Positions 54,482 through 64,000 of a DNA stretch of 64,000 bases are shown here, in pieces. The notes beneath the pieces were generated by a model. It made no database searches. It worked only from the letters and a program-made list of their open reading frames with translations, and was not told the origin of the DNA. Within the stretch, counting starts at the first letter, position 1; the number at the start of each line of letters is the position of its first letter. The DNA comes from Pyronema omphalodes (Eukaryota; Ascomycota; Pezizomycetes; Pezizales; Pyronemataceae): contig JAJJXM010000073.1 in the NCBI GenBank assembly GCA_024516155.1, positions 1 through 64,000 on the forward strand, written 5' to 3'. The translations under genes were made by a program, and so were the position numbers.

Positions 54482-55403
54482 ACAGGAAACCTTATCTTCG
54501 CAAACGCACCTTCGAACTGCCGATATGACGAGACGACCGTACGACGAACGGAACATCGGACCACCTCCTATTAGGGACCCCCGGAAGGCCCACAGTCTAT
54601 TGCCGACCATGACGACATTATCAGATCATACAAACGACTTCACCGGATGCGACGGAATCGCCAGCCGGATATCGAAGTCCGTAGTTAGTTGCAGGAACGC
54701 GTCAGCCGGTCCTGCAATGCACATTCCTCGAAATGCATTCCGATGCCTTATTATTATTAATGACATCAGTGCAAACGACGAAAGGAACGAGTCTAGGCAT
54801 TAGCAAACGACTAAGGCATCATCCGGATAACGGCCCGGAGGATGTCTTAAAGTATATTCGCGATATTAGCGTTTTCACCAAAAGTTGCATTTTGTATGGT
54901 GGAAAAATCACGTTTAGGTGTAGCCAACCAACGTCTTAGGGTACTTCCACTTCCGCCCACCGCATAGTGCTTGCAGGGTATATGAGTGGGGAGCTCAAGA
55001 TAAGAAAAATATAAAAGTGCCAAAAAGCCCCCACTCGAAGAAGCCATCATCCAGCAACGCAATCAATACTGCCCCGAATACAACCACACTTCCCACGAAG
55101 GGTTATTGTCATCCTTTGAGTCAATACCCGACGTCCTCAAATATATACCTTACCTCCAATCAATACAATACCTCCGGTCGTCCCTCTGAAAGAAACGACC
55201 ACAAAACGAAACCGATACTCTCGAAACGCTCCCTGAGATACGCAGGAGAGTTTAAACTTATAACTGTTATCACCTCTACTTTCCGTTAGAAGAATCCCCT
55301 TGAGAAGTAATAATTCCCCTTCTTGGATTTATTGCTTCTCTCTTTTCTTTCGGGAATTTCAGGGTTACCCGGCCGTCCATTACCCTGGGACCCCCGGTTT
55401 ACA
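54482..55403 (+). repeat. 3' LTR of gypsy element 1, second part
   Basis: Resumes exactly where 45580 stopped and runs to GGTTTACA. Homologous to 37679-38599 with single-base differences. Confidence 0.95.
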
Positions 55404-55408
55404 GATTA
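55404..55408. repeat. Target-site duplication GATTA of gypsy element 1, right copy
   Basis: GATTA follows the LTR terminus TTTACA. LINE B resumes immediately. Confidence 0.95.
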
Positions 55409-55809
55409 GGCAACAAACAGCGACCAGCCGTTCCTTCCGCCCCCGCCAAAAATGGGGAATCCGTCCTGAGCTGGTCTCCCTCCCCAAACGCCGAGCAGCC
55501 GTGTTCCTCCAGCTTGCTTCAGGTCACGCTCTCATCGGCACCCATCTGGTGCGCGTTAAGAAAAAGGAATCGGACCGGTGCTGGTGGTGCCAGTCGGAAA
55601 AAAGACAAACCAGAGGCCATTTGTTTGGAGAATGCCCCCGCTGGCGAAAGGAGTTCAAAGTGTTGAAAGAGGAGGTTGAGAGAATAAGGGGACAAAGGGG
55701 AAGGCCGAGAGGAAGGCTTAAGGTGGTGGATTTATTTAGGGACGATCGTCTCACGAAAGCGATCTTGGAATTTTTATCTGCAACGGAGATAGGCAGAAGA
55801 TACGTATAG
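55409..55809 (+). pseudogene. LINE B ORF2, C-terminal end with CCHC-like finger
   Basis: Continues the ORF2 frame in phase after removal of gypsy 1 and one GATTA. It encodes the linker after RNase H (RAAVFLQLASGHALIGTHL) and a terminal Cys/His finger (CWWCQSEKRQTRGHLFGEC). A basic C-terminus ends in EIGRRYV. The same segment in LINE A ends in QIGRRYE. The piece has no stops of its own but is separated from the rest by 18.4 kb. Confidence 0.92.
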
Positions 55810-56157
55810 GCATGGGCAGAAGGGCCAGGTGCTTGGAGGGCGAACTGTAAATTTTTTCATTACTTTTCTTTTGATGTTCACGATTTTTTCTTTTTTAGTT
55901 ACAAGAGGGGAAGGTGTGAGCGATACGGGGGACTGTCAGGTTTCGGCTGGGGTTAGGATTTCCTTTTTATTTCTTTTTGGTTGTTTCTTTATTTACTTAT
56001 CTTTTCAGGGGACGTCACGGGGAGCAGGAGATTGGGGAGCCTCTTTAGGTGGTCTCGGCCACGAGGACAGGAAAAACGGATTTAGTTTCCCGCATAGGCC
56101 TTAAAGGCCTCGAACGGTGTATGATTAAAATCAAATCAAATCAAATCAAATCAAATC
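55409..56157 (+). mobile_element. LINE B, 3' part, with (TCAAA)n tail
   Basis: The C-terminal coding end of ORF2 (to 55809), a 3' UTR of about 300 bp and a tail of about five TCAAA units ending at 56157. The pre-tail text GCATAGGCCTTAAAGGCCTC, then GAACGGTGTATGATTAAAA, matches LINE A except for one base. Confidence 0.93.
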
Positions 56158-56171
56158 GAAGATACGAAATG
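56158..56171. repeat. Target-site duplication of LINE B, right copy
   Basis: GAAGATACGAAATG, exact copy of 35014-35027. R2 resumes after it. Confidence 0.93.
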
Positions 56172-56420
56172 TTAATTTGTTATGACTTTTTTACTGGTTG
56201 CTAGCATAAATTCAATGGTGCTTTATTCTGAAAGAACTTCGGAAAATGTTTTAATCTCCTTCAATTCATTCGGTAGAGGGTGACTAATTTTGAGGAGATG
56301 GAACGACGTCGTGACATCCTATGAACGAGCATTAGCCCATACACAGTCCGCATAACCCATGAATCGTGTGATATTCCCCAATGAATTATGAAAAAAACCA
56401 ATGTATGCTAATCAAAGCAT
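56172..56420 (+). pseudogene. Decayed locus copy R2, right part
   Basis: Matches the end of R1 (about 31200-31450): TTGTTATGACTTTTTTACTGG, shortened here to the shared TTATGACTTTT and ACTGGTT, then CTTCAATTCATTCGGTAGA and GCCCATACACA-type text. This shows that R2 was one piece before about 23 kb of insertions. Confidence 0.7.
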
Positions 56421-59400
56421 TGCCTTTATTTCTCTGCAACGTATTTTAATTCATCACATCCATCACACCAAGAAAAAACCCCCATCAAACACGTGAAGTG
56501 CCTCCTAGTGCCATCATCAACTATCACGTAAGAAAACAAAAAAAAATATAAAAACTCAAGTCACAACCGTGGGTCCATAGTCTACACTAATCCTTCACTA
56601 CAAGCTAATCGCTTCTTTCGCATCACTAAATTTTACATTGACTTCAGCTTTCTCATTCGAAATGATACGCAAACAACACGGCCACATGTCACCTTCCTAC
56701 AGGTTATACCATACCTGCAACTTTCATTCCACGCCTTTCCTGGTCTGTGTCCAAAATCGCCACCCCTCATGTCAGTGAGCACCGCCACATCATCATCATA
56801 ATCATCATTATCCCTAAATCTCTTGGTATATACACATCTCATCAAAGAGCCAAGAAAAAAAGTAATCCATATAGTATTACCTAGCTGATTATGATTATGA
56901 TTCTACTGTGCCTCTAAATATGGACCATGGTTCCCTAGCCATCAATAACCTGCATGTGGCTGAGATTGAGTTCATCTGCATGACTAGCGGGATGCTGCCT
57001 AGGCTCTATGTATGTAAGATGATACTGTGCATAGTGCTTACATACAGCGAGATTTATATCGATACTGTGATTCTATTGGATGGCTTGAGCTGTACCTGCG
57101 TCTGAGGTCGTTGGGCATTGTTGTGGGGAGAAGGAGTAGCCGATTACAGTACATAGAGTTTTGGCTATGATGATTAAGATCTGGATTGAAATGCAGGGTA
57201 CATCTGTAGATGGGTCTTGAGCTGGCTAGATAGGTGTATACTACGGTAGCTGAAAGTCATACACCAGCGGCTGAAGACTGAAGTATAGTATGGAAAGTTG
57301 GCGAGTTGGTAGCCAATCGAATCCTGTTAACATCATAGGGCAGGAGATGGTTGGATATGTACGTAAATCTGTATATGTATATGGCACCATAGCACTATCT
57401 TACGGAGACGAATTAAGCCCTCGATCAATGTACCTGCATAGGCTTGGGCTTCGGGGATCTTCGTTGTTGTTGGATGATGATGATGATGTTAGCTGCCATG
57501 AATTAGGTAATGCGGAGATATTTGGCAACTTGGTATCCAATCATGCTGCATATGGTTTGATGATTTGATGAGATTTGGTGGAGCCTGGAATTTAGAACTG
57601 TGCTTTGAAAGCCTGGGTGCGATCAATCATCGACGTTGTTGTCAGGTCTTATGCAAGATGGGCATCTGTCATCTCATCTATGGATGGAATGAAAATCTTA
57701 GAACCTCATCGGTTCCCCATTCTAAAGCGTCTAGAAGGCATGCAGGGTTACCCAAGATTACCAGCTACTCCAGCGCATCAGTATCGCATATTGAACCTTG
57801 TAAATCATCGATGATTATGCATTAATTACCATCACCGTTAAGAATTAGATTGTCGAGCTGTGGGAAATCGTAATTCATACATTTAGATGCCATAGATTCA
57901 ATCGTGATGTGATAAGATTATCTAAATACCAAAGCGCTGGCACTAAATCTTATTGTTTACATCAGCAAGTCATCAAGTCACAAACAACAAACATCAGCTC
58001 CGGACCCAATCCCAACATTCTCGGCCCCCACCACCTTGCTGCCTCTCAGCTGATGTGACAAGGGAGTGTAGTCTTTCAACAATATCTACCATGATGTTTC
58101 GCATATCCATTTCAGTACCTCCTATTGATGAGACATATGTAAGACTTCAGCAATCCCAGGTCAACACGGTATCCAGACATCAGAACATCAGACAGCATTG
58201 TGAGTCGTGACGCAAAAGTCATAGGCCGCAAGTTTTCCGGTGCAAAATCTCCCAGTTCTAGCAAACCCCCGGAGCAAATGATCCCGTAATCTCGGCTGTT
58301 TGAGGATCCCCGGAAGTCAAGGCTACTACCCGGAATCATATGGCCAACAAGGCTGCGGTGAGGCCGTGGGTATCGTTCTGTAGGGTATTCTAGGATTCCT
58401 TCATAGGTTCTTTGAAGGTGCGAGATGCACTTGCCCGTAGAGTATGCCATGGAATGATCTACCCGTCGACCTCGGGGAAGCTAAGAGAAGTGCAGTTATG
58501 TAATATTAATCTTGCCGAATAACATGGCTACTCTGGAATCGTCGTTAGGGATAGATTAAAGTTATTTGGTACCGAGGAGACAAGAATTCAACAGTAAGGG
58601 ATCTGGAGTTGACATACCGGGGCTTATATTCGGGGTTATGAGTTTATTCAGACTCAAGCCCTCGGAATCGAATGCTGAAGCGAGGGGGATAATCCGAGTG
58701 CAATTCTATATTTATTCCCTGCATTCCCGCTCGGTAAGAGTTACATATCCAGGTTGTTGAGAATTTTGCCGCAGCTAGGAGAGCCTGATGATTGATCATC
58801 CCGTATCCCAGCCTTGCCAGAATTACTGTAGATCTGCCGAGATAAATTTACCGATAAGGCTCTATGTACTCTCGGTACGTGTTTGATGTAAAGCACATAG
58901 GTATTATACCCCATCCGTTCGTTTCACATTTCTTACCGGAGGATCCTGGGTTAAGAGCATAAATTCCTCGAAGTCTTCGAAATTTTCGAAATTCTCGAAA
59001 TCTCCGGCAGATTGTGCGAGTTTCACGGGTTCAAGCATCTGGTACTACAGATGTAGAGAGGACAGTACCATATACGTCCAAAATACGTCCCCAAGTAGAT
59101 TCAGATTCCATGGACCACGTTTTGAGCACATAATGAGCTTTTGTCAGTCAGGCATGGGGAAGAGGGGGCTGGTGGGATTAAAATATGATGCACCAGCGGG
59201 GAAGAGTCGGTTGAAATACGGTAAACGGCAAACGGCTGTTTTACTGCAGAATTATAGGGTTTTTATTGGGTACCTGGATACTAAATCGATCTCCTGAGGT
59301 GGCGTGGTATGGCCGTAAAGAATTTTGAGTAATTCTCGATCACATATGTTTCCTCATTCCATTCGTGACTTTATCTGCTGATGAGGGTGCTTACTAAACG

Positions 59401-60479
59401 CGCGTTTGATGTTTCTGTAACGATGAATACCCATTATAGTTCGAGTAAAACGGCTAAGCTCAATCACAGCTAAACCCATCTCTTGCATTTTGATGAAACT
59501 ACGTTTGACATCTTTCATCGTCATTACGCCTCACTTCATCCATTCCAAGCCGTACCTGAGTGATGCACTCTACACTTCTCCCAGTCTGATGCCCAACGTG
59601 CAGCGACATCAAGGTAAATCAGGTACCGTAGATACGTGGTTGGCTGATCAAGAATGGTGCATTTATGGTGCACCGTGGTTGTGATGTCCATCAAGCTTGG
59701 TATCCATGACCATTGACAACACAACTAGACGCGAGTTTAGCTGATAGTCATGATGCATATTCGGAAAATAGATGAGAAGCTTGGTGCTGTTTAAAATCGA
59801 TAGACGATGAGCTGGACGAACTATAAACGAGGCTGTACACCTATGTACAAGCTGACTTGAGACTTTTAGCTAAAGAACATCAGTAGTCTGTGATCTATAG
59901 TCTGTAGGCTCTCAAAGCTACTAAATATCCCTGAGGCACGCTGGTTTAGGCTTACAAGATTGAGGCTTGTCGAGGCGCGCAGTCTTGTCAAGGCGAAATC
60001 AACCGAATGGAAAAGCGGCGCCTCAAGACGAGGCGGCATAGAACCGGTGGATATGAAGCACATCGTCGGATTGTAGCGTGACATAGCGTGATGCAGCATA
60101 ACTAGCCCGCTGTAGTCAAGGGGACGTTCAATGGATTTTCCGAGGAAGCTTCGGCATCTTGGCTTCCTTTGTTCCCTTGGTTCCCTTGGTTCATGGACCT
60201 TACAAGCACAACCTTGGACCTTCCCAGCCTCCCGCTCCGCCTTCCATTGTGTTTCTGTATTACAACCGACGAGGCTCGGCTCGGGCCAGAGGTTGATGAG
60301 ATGCAGAGCGTACATGGGAAAAAGGATGAGATGCAGGAGTTACGAGTAGAATAGTTACGGTCGTATCCGGGTACAAGCAAGGCAATAAGGCACGGGACGG
60401 GTACAGGACCGTATTCTAATCGAGATATTTCATAGCTGAATAATAAAAAATGTCAAACAGAACAAAATAAAACAAAATC
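56421..60479. other. Spacer without a supported gene
   Basis: Several frames of 60-149 codons occur on both strands, but none has recognisable domains or splice partners. The 112-codon frame at 58450-58112 (-) and the 149-codon frame at 60315-59866 (-) are the longest. The latter is partly made of CCTTGGTTC repeats. No RNA gene is seen. Confidence 0.5.
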
Positions 60480-61040
60480 CGGAAATTATGCAGGATGCCC
60501 CCCAAAAAAGGCGAAATTTGTAATATACCCCCGTCTATGTAGGATACCCCTCGCTTAGGTAGTGAACACCCGCCTTCAGCGCCGGGCGCCAAATTTTTCA
60601 CACATGTTTTTTTTCCTTGCTTGCAGATAAATATTTTGAATCCACTTCTGCGCCTCTGACTTTGCAAAGCGAATATCAAACCGCATATCTACGGCCCATT
60701 TGTGGATAGCCAGTTTAAACTCGCAAAAGGTGGGAAAATCATCTCCAAGGTGTAGTGCATGTCGAGAGATCGGGTCAGCTGCGTTAGGATCGATGCTGGT
60801 AGTCAGAGAATTGGTGCGCTCTATTGTTGTTGTGGTTGAGGATAATATCAAGAAGTGGAATCAAAATCTTTACCTGCAAGCGAGGAAAAAAAAAAAAACA
60901 CACGTGAAAAAACTGTAGCCCGCTGTAGGCGCTGTATTCAATATGGGCGGGTGAGCTCTACCTAAGCGAGGGGCATCCTGCATAGACGGGGGTATATTGC
61001 AAATTTCGTGTTTTTTCGGGGGCATCCTGCATAATTTCCG
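60480..61040. mobile_element. Non-autonomous Mutator-like (MULE) element with long inverted repeats
   Basis: A 561-bp element flanked by AACAAAATC duplications (60471-60479 and 61041-61049). Its ends are inverted repeats beginning CGGAAATTATGCAGGATGCC. The similarity continues inward for about 180 bp on each side, through TATACCCCCGTCTATG, CCCCTCGCTTAGGTAG and a TTGCAG...CCACTTCT stretch. The centre carries a reading frame like the N-terminal DNA-binding part of MULE transposases. A 9-bp duplication and long inverted repeats are typical of Mutator-like transposons. Confidence 0.8.
60576..60851 (-). pseudogene. Transposase N-terminal relic in the MULE element
   Basis: The frame reads LGDDFPTFCEFKLAIHKWAV followed by DMRFDIRFAKSEAQKWI. 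The pattern F.(T/S)..EF+.AIH.WA...+F.IR..KS is what I would expect at the start of Mutator-like/FAR1-type transposases. The catalytic DDE part is missing, so it cannot move the element. The frame has no ATG at its start and runs into the inverted repeat (YLQARKKN), so the coding piece was probably trapped between duplicated ends. Confidence 0.55.
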
Positions 61041-61374
61041 AACAAAATCAATGTCAATGTCAATCAATATCGCACAAGACCGCCGAAAGATCATCCCAAT
61101 ATTAAACATCATAGAAAATAGTCACCCAAGATCATTCAACACTAATAAGCGGTGATTCAGACACAAGCAGCGGCGATGCCGGTACCTTTTCCTATGTATG
61201 TAGCTAACACGAGCATCGCCGCGAACCACCGCTCCGCCTCTGTATGGTGCATCCAAGCCATTTCGCCAAGTCCATCCATCCAATACCGCATCGCTATCGC
61301 CGAGCGCTAAAGAAAAGAAGCCCGCATAAGTCCGCAGTAAAGCCCGCATAAGCCCGCATGAAGTCCGTTCACCG

Positions 61375-61440
61375 TGCATCAACGAGCATCAACGAGCATC
61401 AAAGGGCATCAGCGCGCATCAACGGACATCAACGAGCATA
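61375..61440. repeat. CATCAACGAG minisatellite
   Basis: Six imperfect head-to-tail copies of a 10-11 bp unit (GCATCAACGA / GCATCAAAGG / ACATCAACGA). Just upstream (61318-61372) a related run of AAGCCCGCATA / AAGTCCGCAG units occurs. Confidence 0.85.
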
Positions 61441-63365
61441 CACCTACGTACATAACAAGCATAAATCAAGCCATAATTACCTCTTGGCTGCAGAACTTGC
61501 CCTTAGTTCAAATGCCCGCCCGGAATAAAAACCACGCCTACGATGAAGCCCCACTATGTATGTACGTATGGTTCCGAAAAAAAAGACCCCACTACGCACC
61601 ATCTCATAATAGCCTGAATAGTATGGTCAATTGAGTGCTTACCATATGTACTCGGAGAACTCCCACGGCGCGTCCGTGATCGTGATCGTGATGTAAATAT
61701 GGTATCGGCATTAACATCGGCATCAGTATCAGCAAAATTAACAATACTTGGTAAGTAGGTATCATATTCATTTTTCGATGAGTATCAATCTTCAAGCTCC
61801 CTGGCTGGGCTCCGCGGATTCCTCAGGATCCTCGGGCTCCCCGATCATAGCTTCTCCTCTGTTTTCCAGTATCAGTATCAACAATCATCAACAAATGATG
61901 ATGATAATTTCAACAGCTCAAGAGGAAGTTGACATGTACAAATTCAACCCATTATGTCGCGCAGACCGGATATTATTATGCTGCATATCTCTACCCATTA
62001 CATAATCCATTCCCACAGCATTGCAATTTCATTCAACATCAAAACCACCCATCAACGGCCACCGGCGAATAGCGATACCCCAATGTCAAACCTTGACGTA
62101 AAAACAATTCCCATAGGTGCTTATAACGGTAGTTGTATGTAGTTTATAGTTGTTGATTACTACTCAGAAAATCCATGACCCACCCATATCCATATTTATC
62201 CATCCATACATACGTACATACCAGGCAACGGCCGTCAATCAGACATACATATTACATACAGGACCCACATAATCGCGCGCTACTATGCATAGCTAGCTAG
62301 CTGTAGTAGTGGAAAAAAAACTAAAACTGTCAACTGTAGATGGTGGGTATGCTATGTATGTATGTACACGTCTTTGACAGTGTCTATCAGTCACTCGCCA
62401 TAGCTTTTGAACCTTGGTTATGGTGCATCATAGGTCTGTTACATACATACAGTTATAGATGGCAACTCAGCGACTACTAAGCTGATCCAGATTCTTTGAT
62501 TACTTGATTACTTGTGTCTAATAACCGGCTGGTGTTGATACGACAAGATTATATAACGAGAGATGATGCTAGTGCGTGGTGGTTCCGTGGAACTGTAAGA
62601 CATTGCAAGGTGTGAAGTTAAAGTAAGGCGAAAAAAGATTACATATCCATCGATCACCGGGCTTTCGCTTTCGAAATAATTAAGGCTGAGACTACATACA
62701 GACTAAAGATTATATATACAGAAATTATGCAGCTGTCTAAACCACGAGGCTGAAGTTTAAACCAATAGTTGTGTACATAGAAAGTTATGTCAAACTTTAA
62801 TCTTGTACCAAGCAAAATCAGCAAGTTAACATCCCGTATATGTACCAATCTGCAGTCCCTCCGAAAATCCAATTCCCGGAGATACAACCCCAATACAACC
62901 ACCCAAGTACATATGTACTTTACAACCGCGCACACACGCACTCACGGCTCGGGAGCATCAGCGGCATCGGAGGTATCGGGGGTATCACCAGGATTAGGTA
63001 TATAAGCCTTTCCAGCATACTTGATGCAGATATGGCACGCAAAAAAACAAAAATTCTCCGAGCTTGGCGGCGGTTATATTATACTTTGGTATGGTCTGGT
63101 ATGGTTTATCATTTGCAAGGGAAACTAAAGAACCTACCACTCAGCCTGAGACATGAACATGACATGACAAGATAAGAGAAGATCCAACTGTCTCAACTGT
63201 CAATTGTCTCAGCCTTGAGTCGAAGAGTGGCGGCGGGGGGAGGGGGGGAGGGGGGTTGAGTTTTGGCACGATTCTTCATAAAATTATTCTCCCTAAAAAA
63301 CATTCACAAAATCCACGGCCCAACAATGCCAAACCTCAGCCGTAAAAGATAACCCCAGCATATCA

Positions 63366-63437
63366 TAGCACAGCATCCATAGCCAAACCTAGTATAGCCA
63401 AGCAAAGCATAACCCAGCATAGCATAGCATAGCATAA
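63366..63437. repeat. AGCATA/AGCAAAGC short tandem repeat
   Basis: Degenerate 5-10 bp units (CAGCATA, TAGCATAGCATAGCATA) lie in a run of about 70 bp. No coding meaning is seen. Confidence 0.8.
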
Positions 63438-64000
63438 CCGGGAGATCTAACCATCCACGCCATAGTAACCATATGCGCCATAACGCTATCAGTACACACC
63501 CAAGGAACCATGACACCATGTGCTTTTACATATGTCTTTATGCATATAGCCATAATACATATCGCACTACATCCATCCATAATCCATACATAACCAATTT
63601 AGCGGCTCCGCACTGACCGACACTAACAGAGTACAGTAGCTAGGGTCAAAAAAACAAAAAATATGTCTTGGAATCTGGATCCGAAGACGCTTGTGTTAAT
63701 TTTGTTAGTTGTACTGAAGGAGTGGGTTATGACCCGGTAGATGTGACGTCGTAGGCTGGGTTTATATTACAGAGCGATAGGAATTGTGTAGTATGGTTTG
63801 GTATGACGGATTATAGATAGGACTGACTGGTTGGTTGAAAAGACAAGAAACAATAACCTCAGGAATGCATAGCATTTAATGAATTATGATCAAAACTCAA
63901 TGGAAAGGAAAGAATTTGTTCTTATCTTTTTACACGAAGAAAACATAGTCCATCAATCTGTCTTATCTATAAGCACAATAATCCATTCGGCCGAACCTAG

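Larger units (their letters stand above)
36992..55403 (+). mobile_element. Gypsy element 1: chromodomain Ty3/gypsy retrotransposon (host of element 2)
   Basis: Full-length element with 1608-1609 bp LTRs (TG...CA), self-priming PBS, gag, pol in the -1 frame, polypurine tract and GATTA target duplication. It is about 9.5 kb once element 2 (45581-54476) and one TTATC are subtracted. The LTRs differ at roughly 20 positions by eye (about 1.2%), including transversions and a 1-bp indel. Pol has one frameshift. It sits in LINE B and is itself interrupted in its 3' LTR. Confidence 0.95.
61041..64000. other. Right-hand spacer, no supported gene
   Basis: Low-complexity DNA with TACATA/GTATGT runs and two minisatellites. 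No frame longer than 111 codons has protein-like composition. No gene is visible at the right edge. Confidence 0.5.

Overview
This window is nuclear DNA from a filamentous ascomycete (Pezizomycotina). Host genes carry short introns of 59-69 nt with GTGAGT-like donors and CTNAC/CTGAT branch sites. The proteins include a secreted GH31 alpha-glucosidase, F-box proteins and disordered Ser/Thr/Pro-rich proteins. The transposons are chromodomain Ty3/gypsy elements and a Tad-like LINE. I cannot name the species. I saw no tRNA, rRNA, CRISPR or operon structure.

Host part, 1-27.5 kb, gene-poor. Genes or probable genes: an unfinished gene leaving the left edge (<1-323, -); a three-exon membrane protein gene (2095-3034, -) assembled here from splice sites; a GH31 alpha-glucosidase (5658-8419, +); an F-box-like protein (9194-10267, -); a two-exon gene with NSMLST repeats (13202-14208, +); a Ser/Thr/Pro-rich small protein (19539-20015, +); an F-box protein (20419-22188, -); and a disordered, coiled-coil protein (25753-26853, +). 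The long spacers hold only low-complexity DNA, including 14.2-19.5 kb and 22.2-25.7 kb.

Transposon part, 27.5-56.4 kb. A decayed locus of unknown function exists as two diverged tandem copies, R1 and R2. R1 was hit by a 5'-truncated LINE (LINE A, -). R2 was hit by a 1.8-kb element with terminal inverted repeats, built mostly of arrays of a TTTAAACACC-like motif, and 10 bp further on by a second 5'-truncated LINE (LINE B, +). LINE B was split by Ty3/gypsy element 1, whose 3' LTR was split by Ty3/gypsy element 2. Target duplications resolve the LINE and gypsy steps: 16 bp for LINE A, 14 bp for LINE B, GATTA for gypsy 1 and TTATC for gypsy 2. Gypsy 2 has LTRs that look identical and intact gag and pol, so it is recent and possibly active. 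Gypsy 1 has about 1% LTR divergence and a one-base frameshift in pol. Both gypsy elements show a self-priming primer-binding site and a gag/pol junction with a -1 frameshift signal directly at the gag stop codon.

Right part, 56.4-64 kb. I see no convincing host gene. It holds a 561-bp inverted-repeat element with a 9-bp target duplication and a relic resembling the N-terminus of a Mutator-like transposase (60480-61040), plus short minisatellites.
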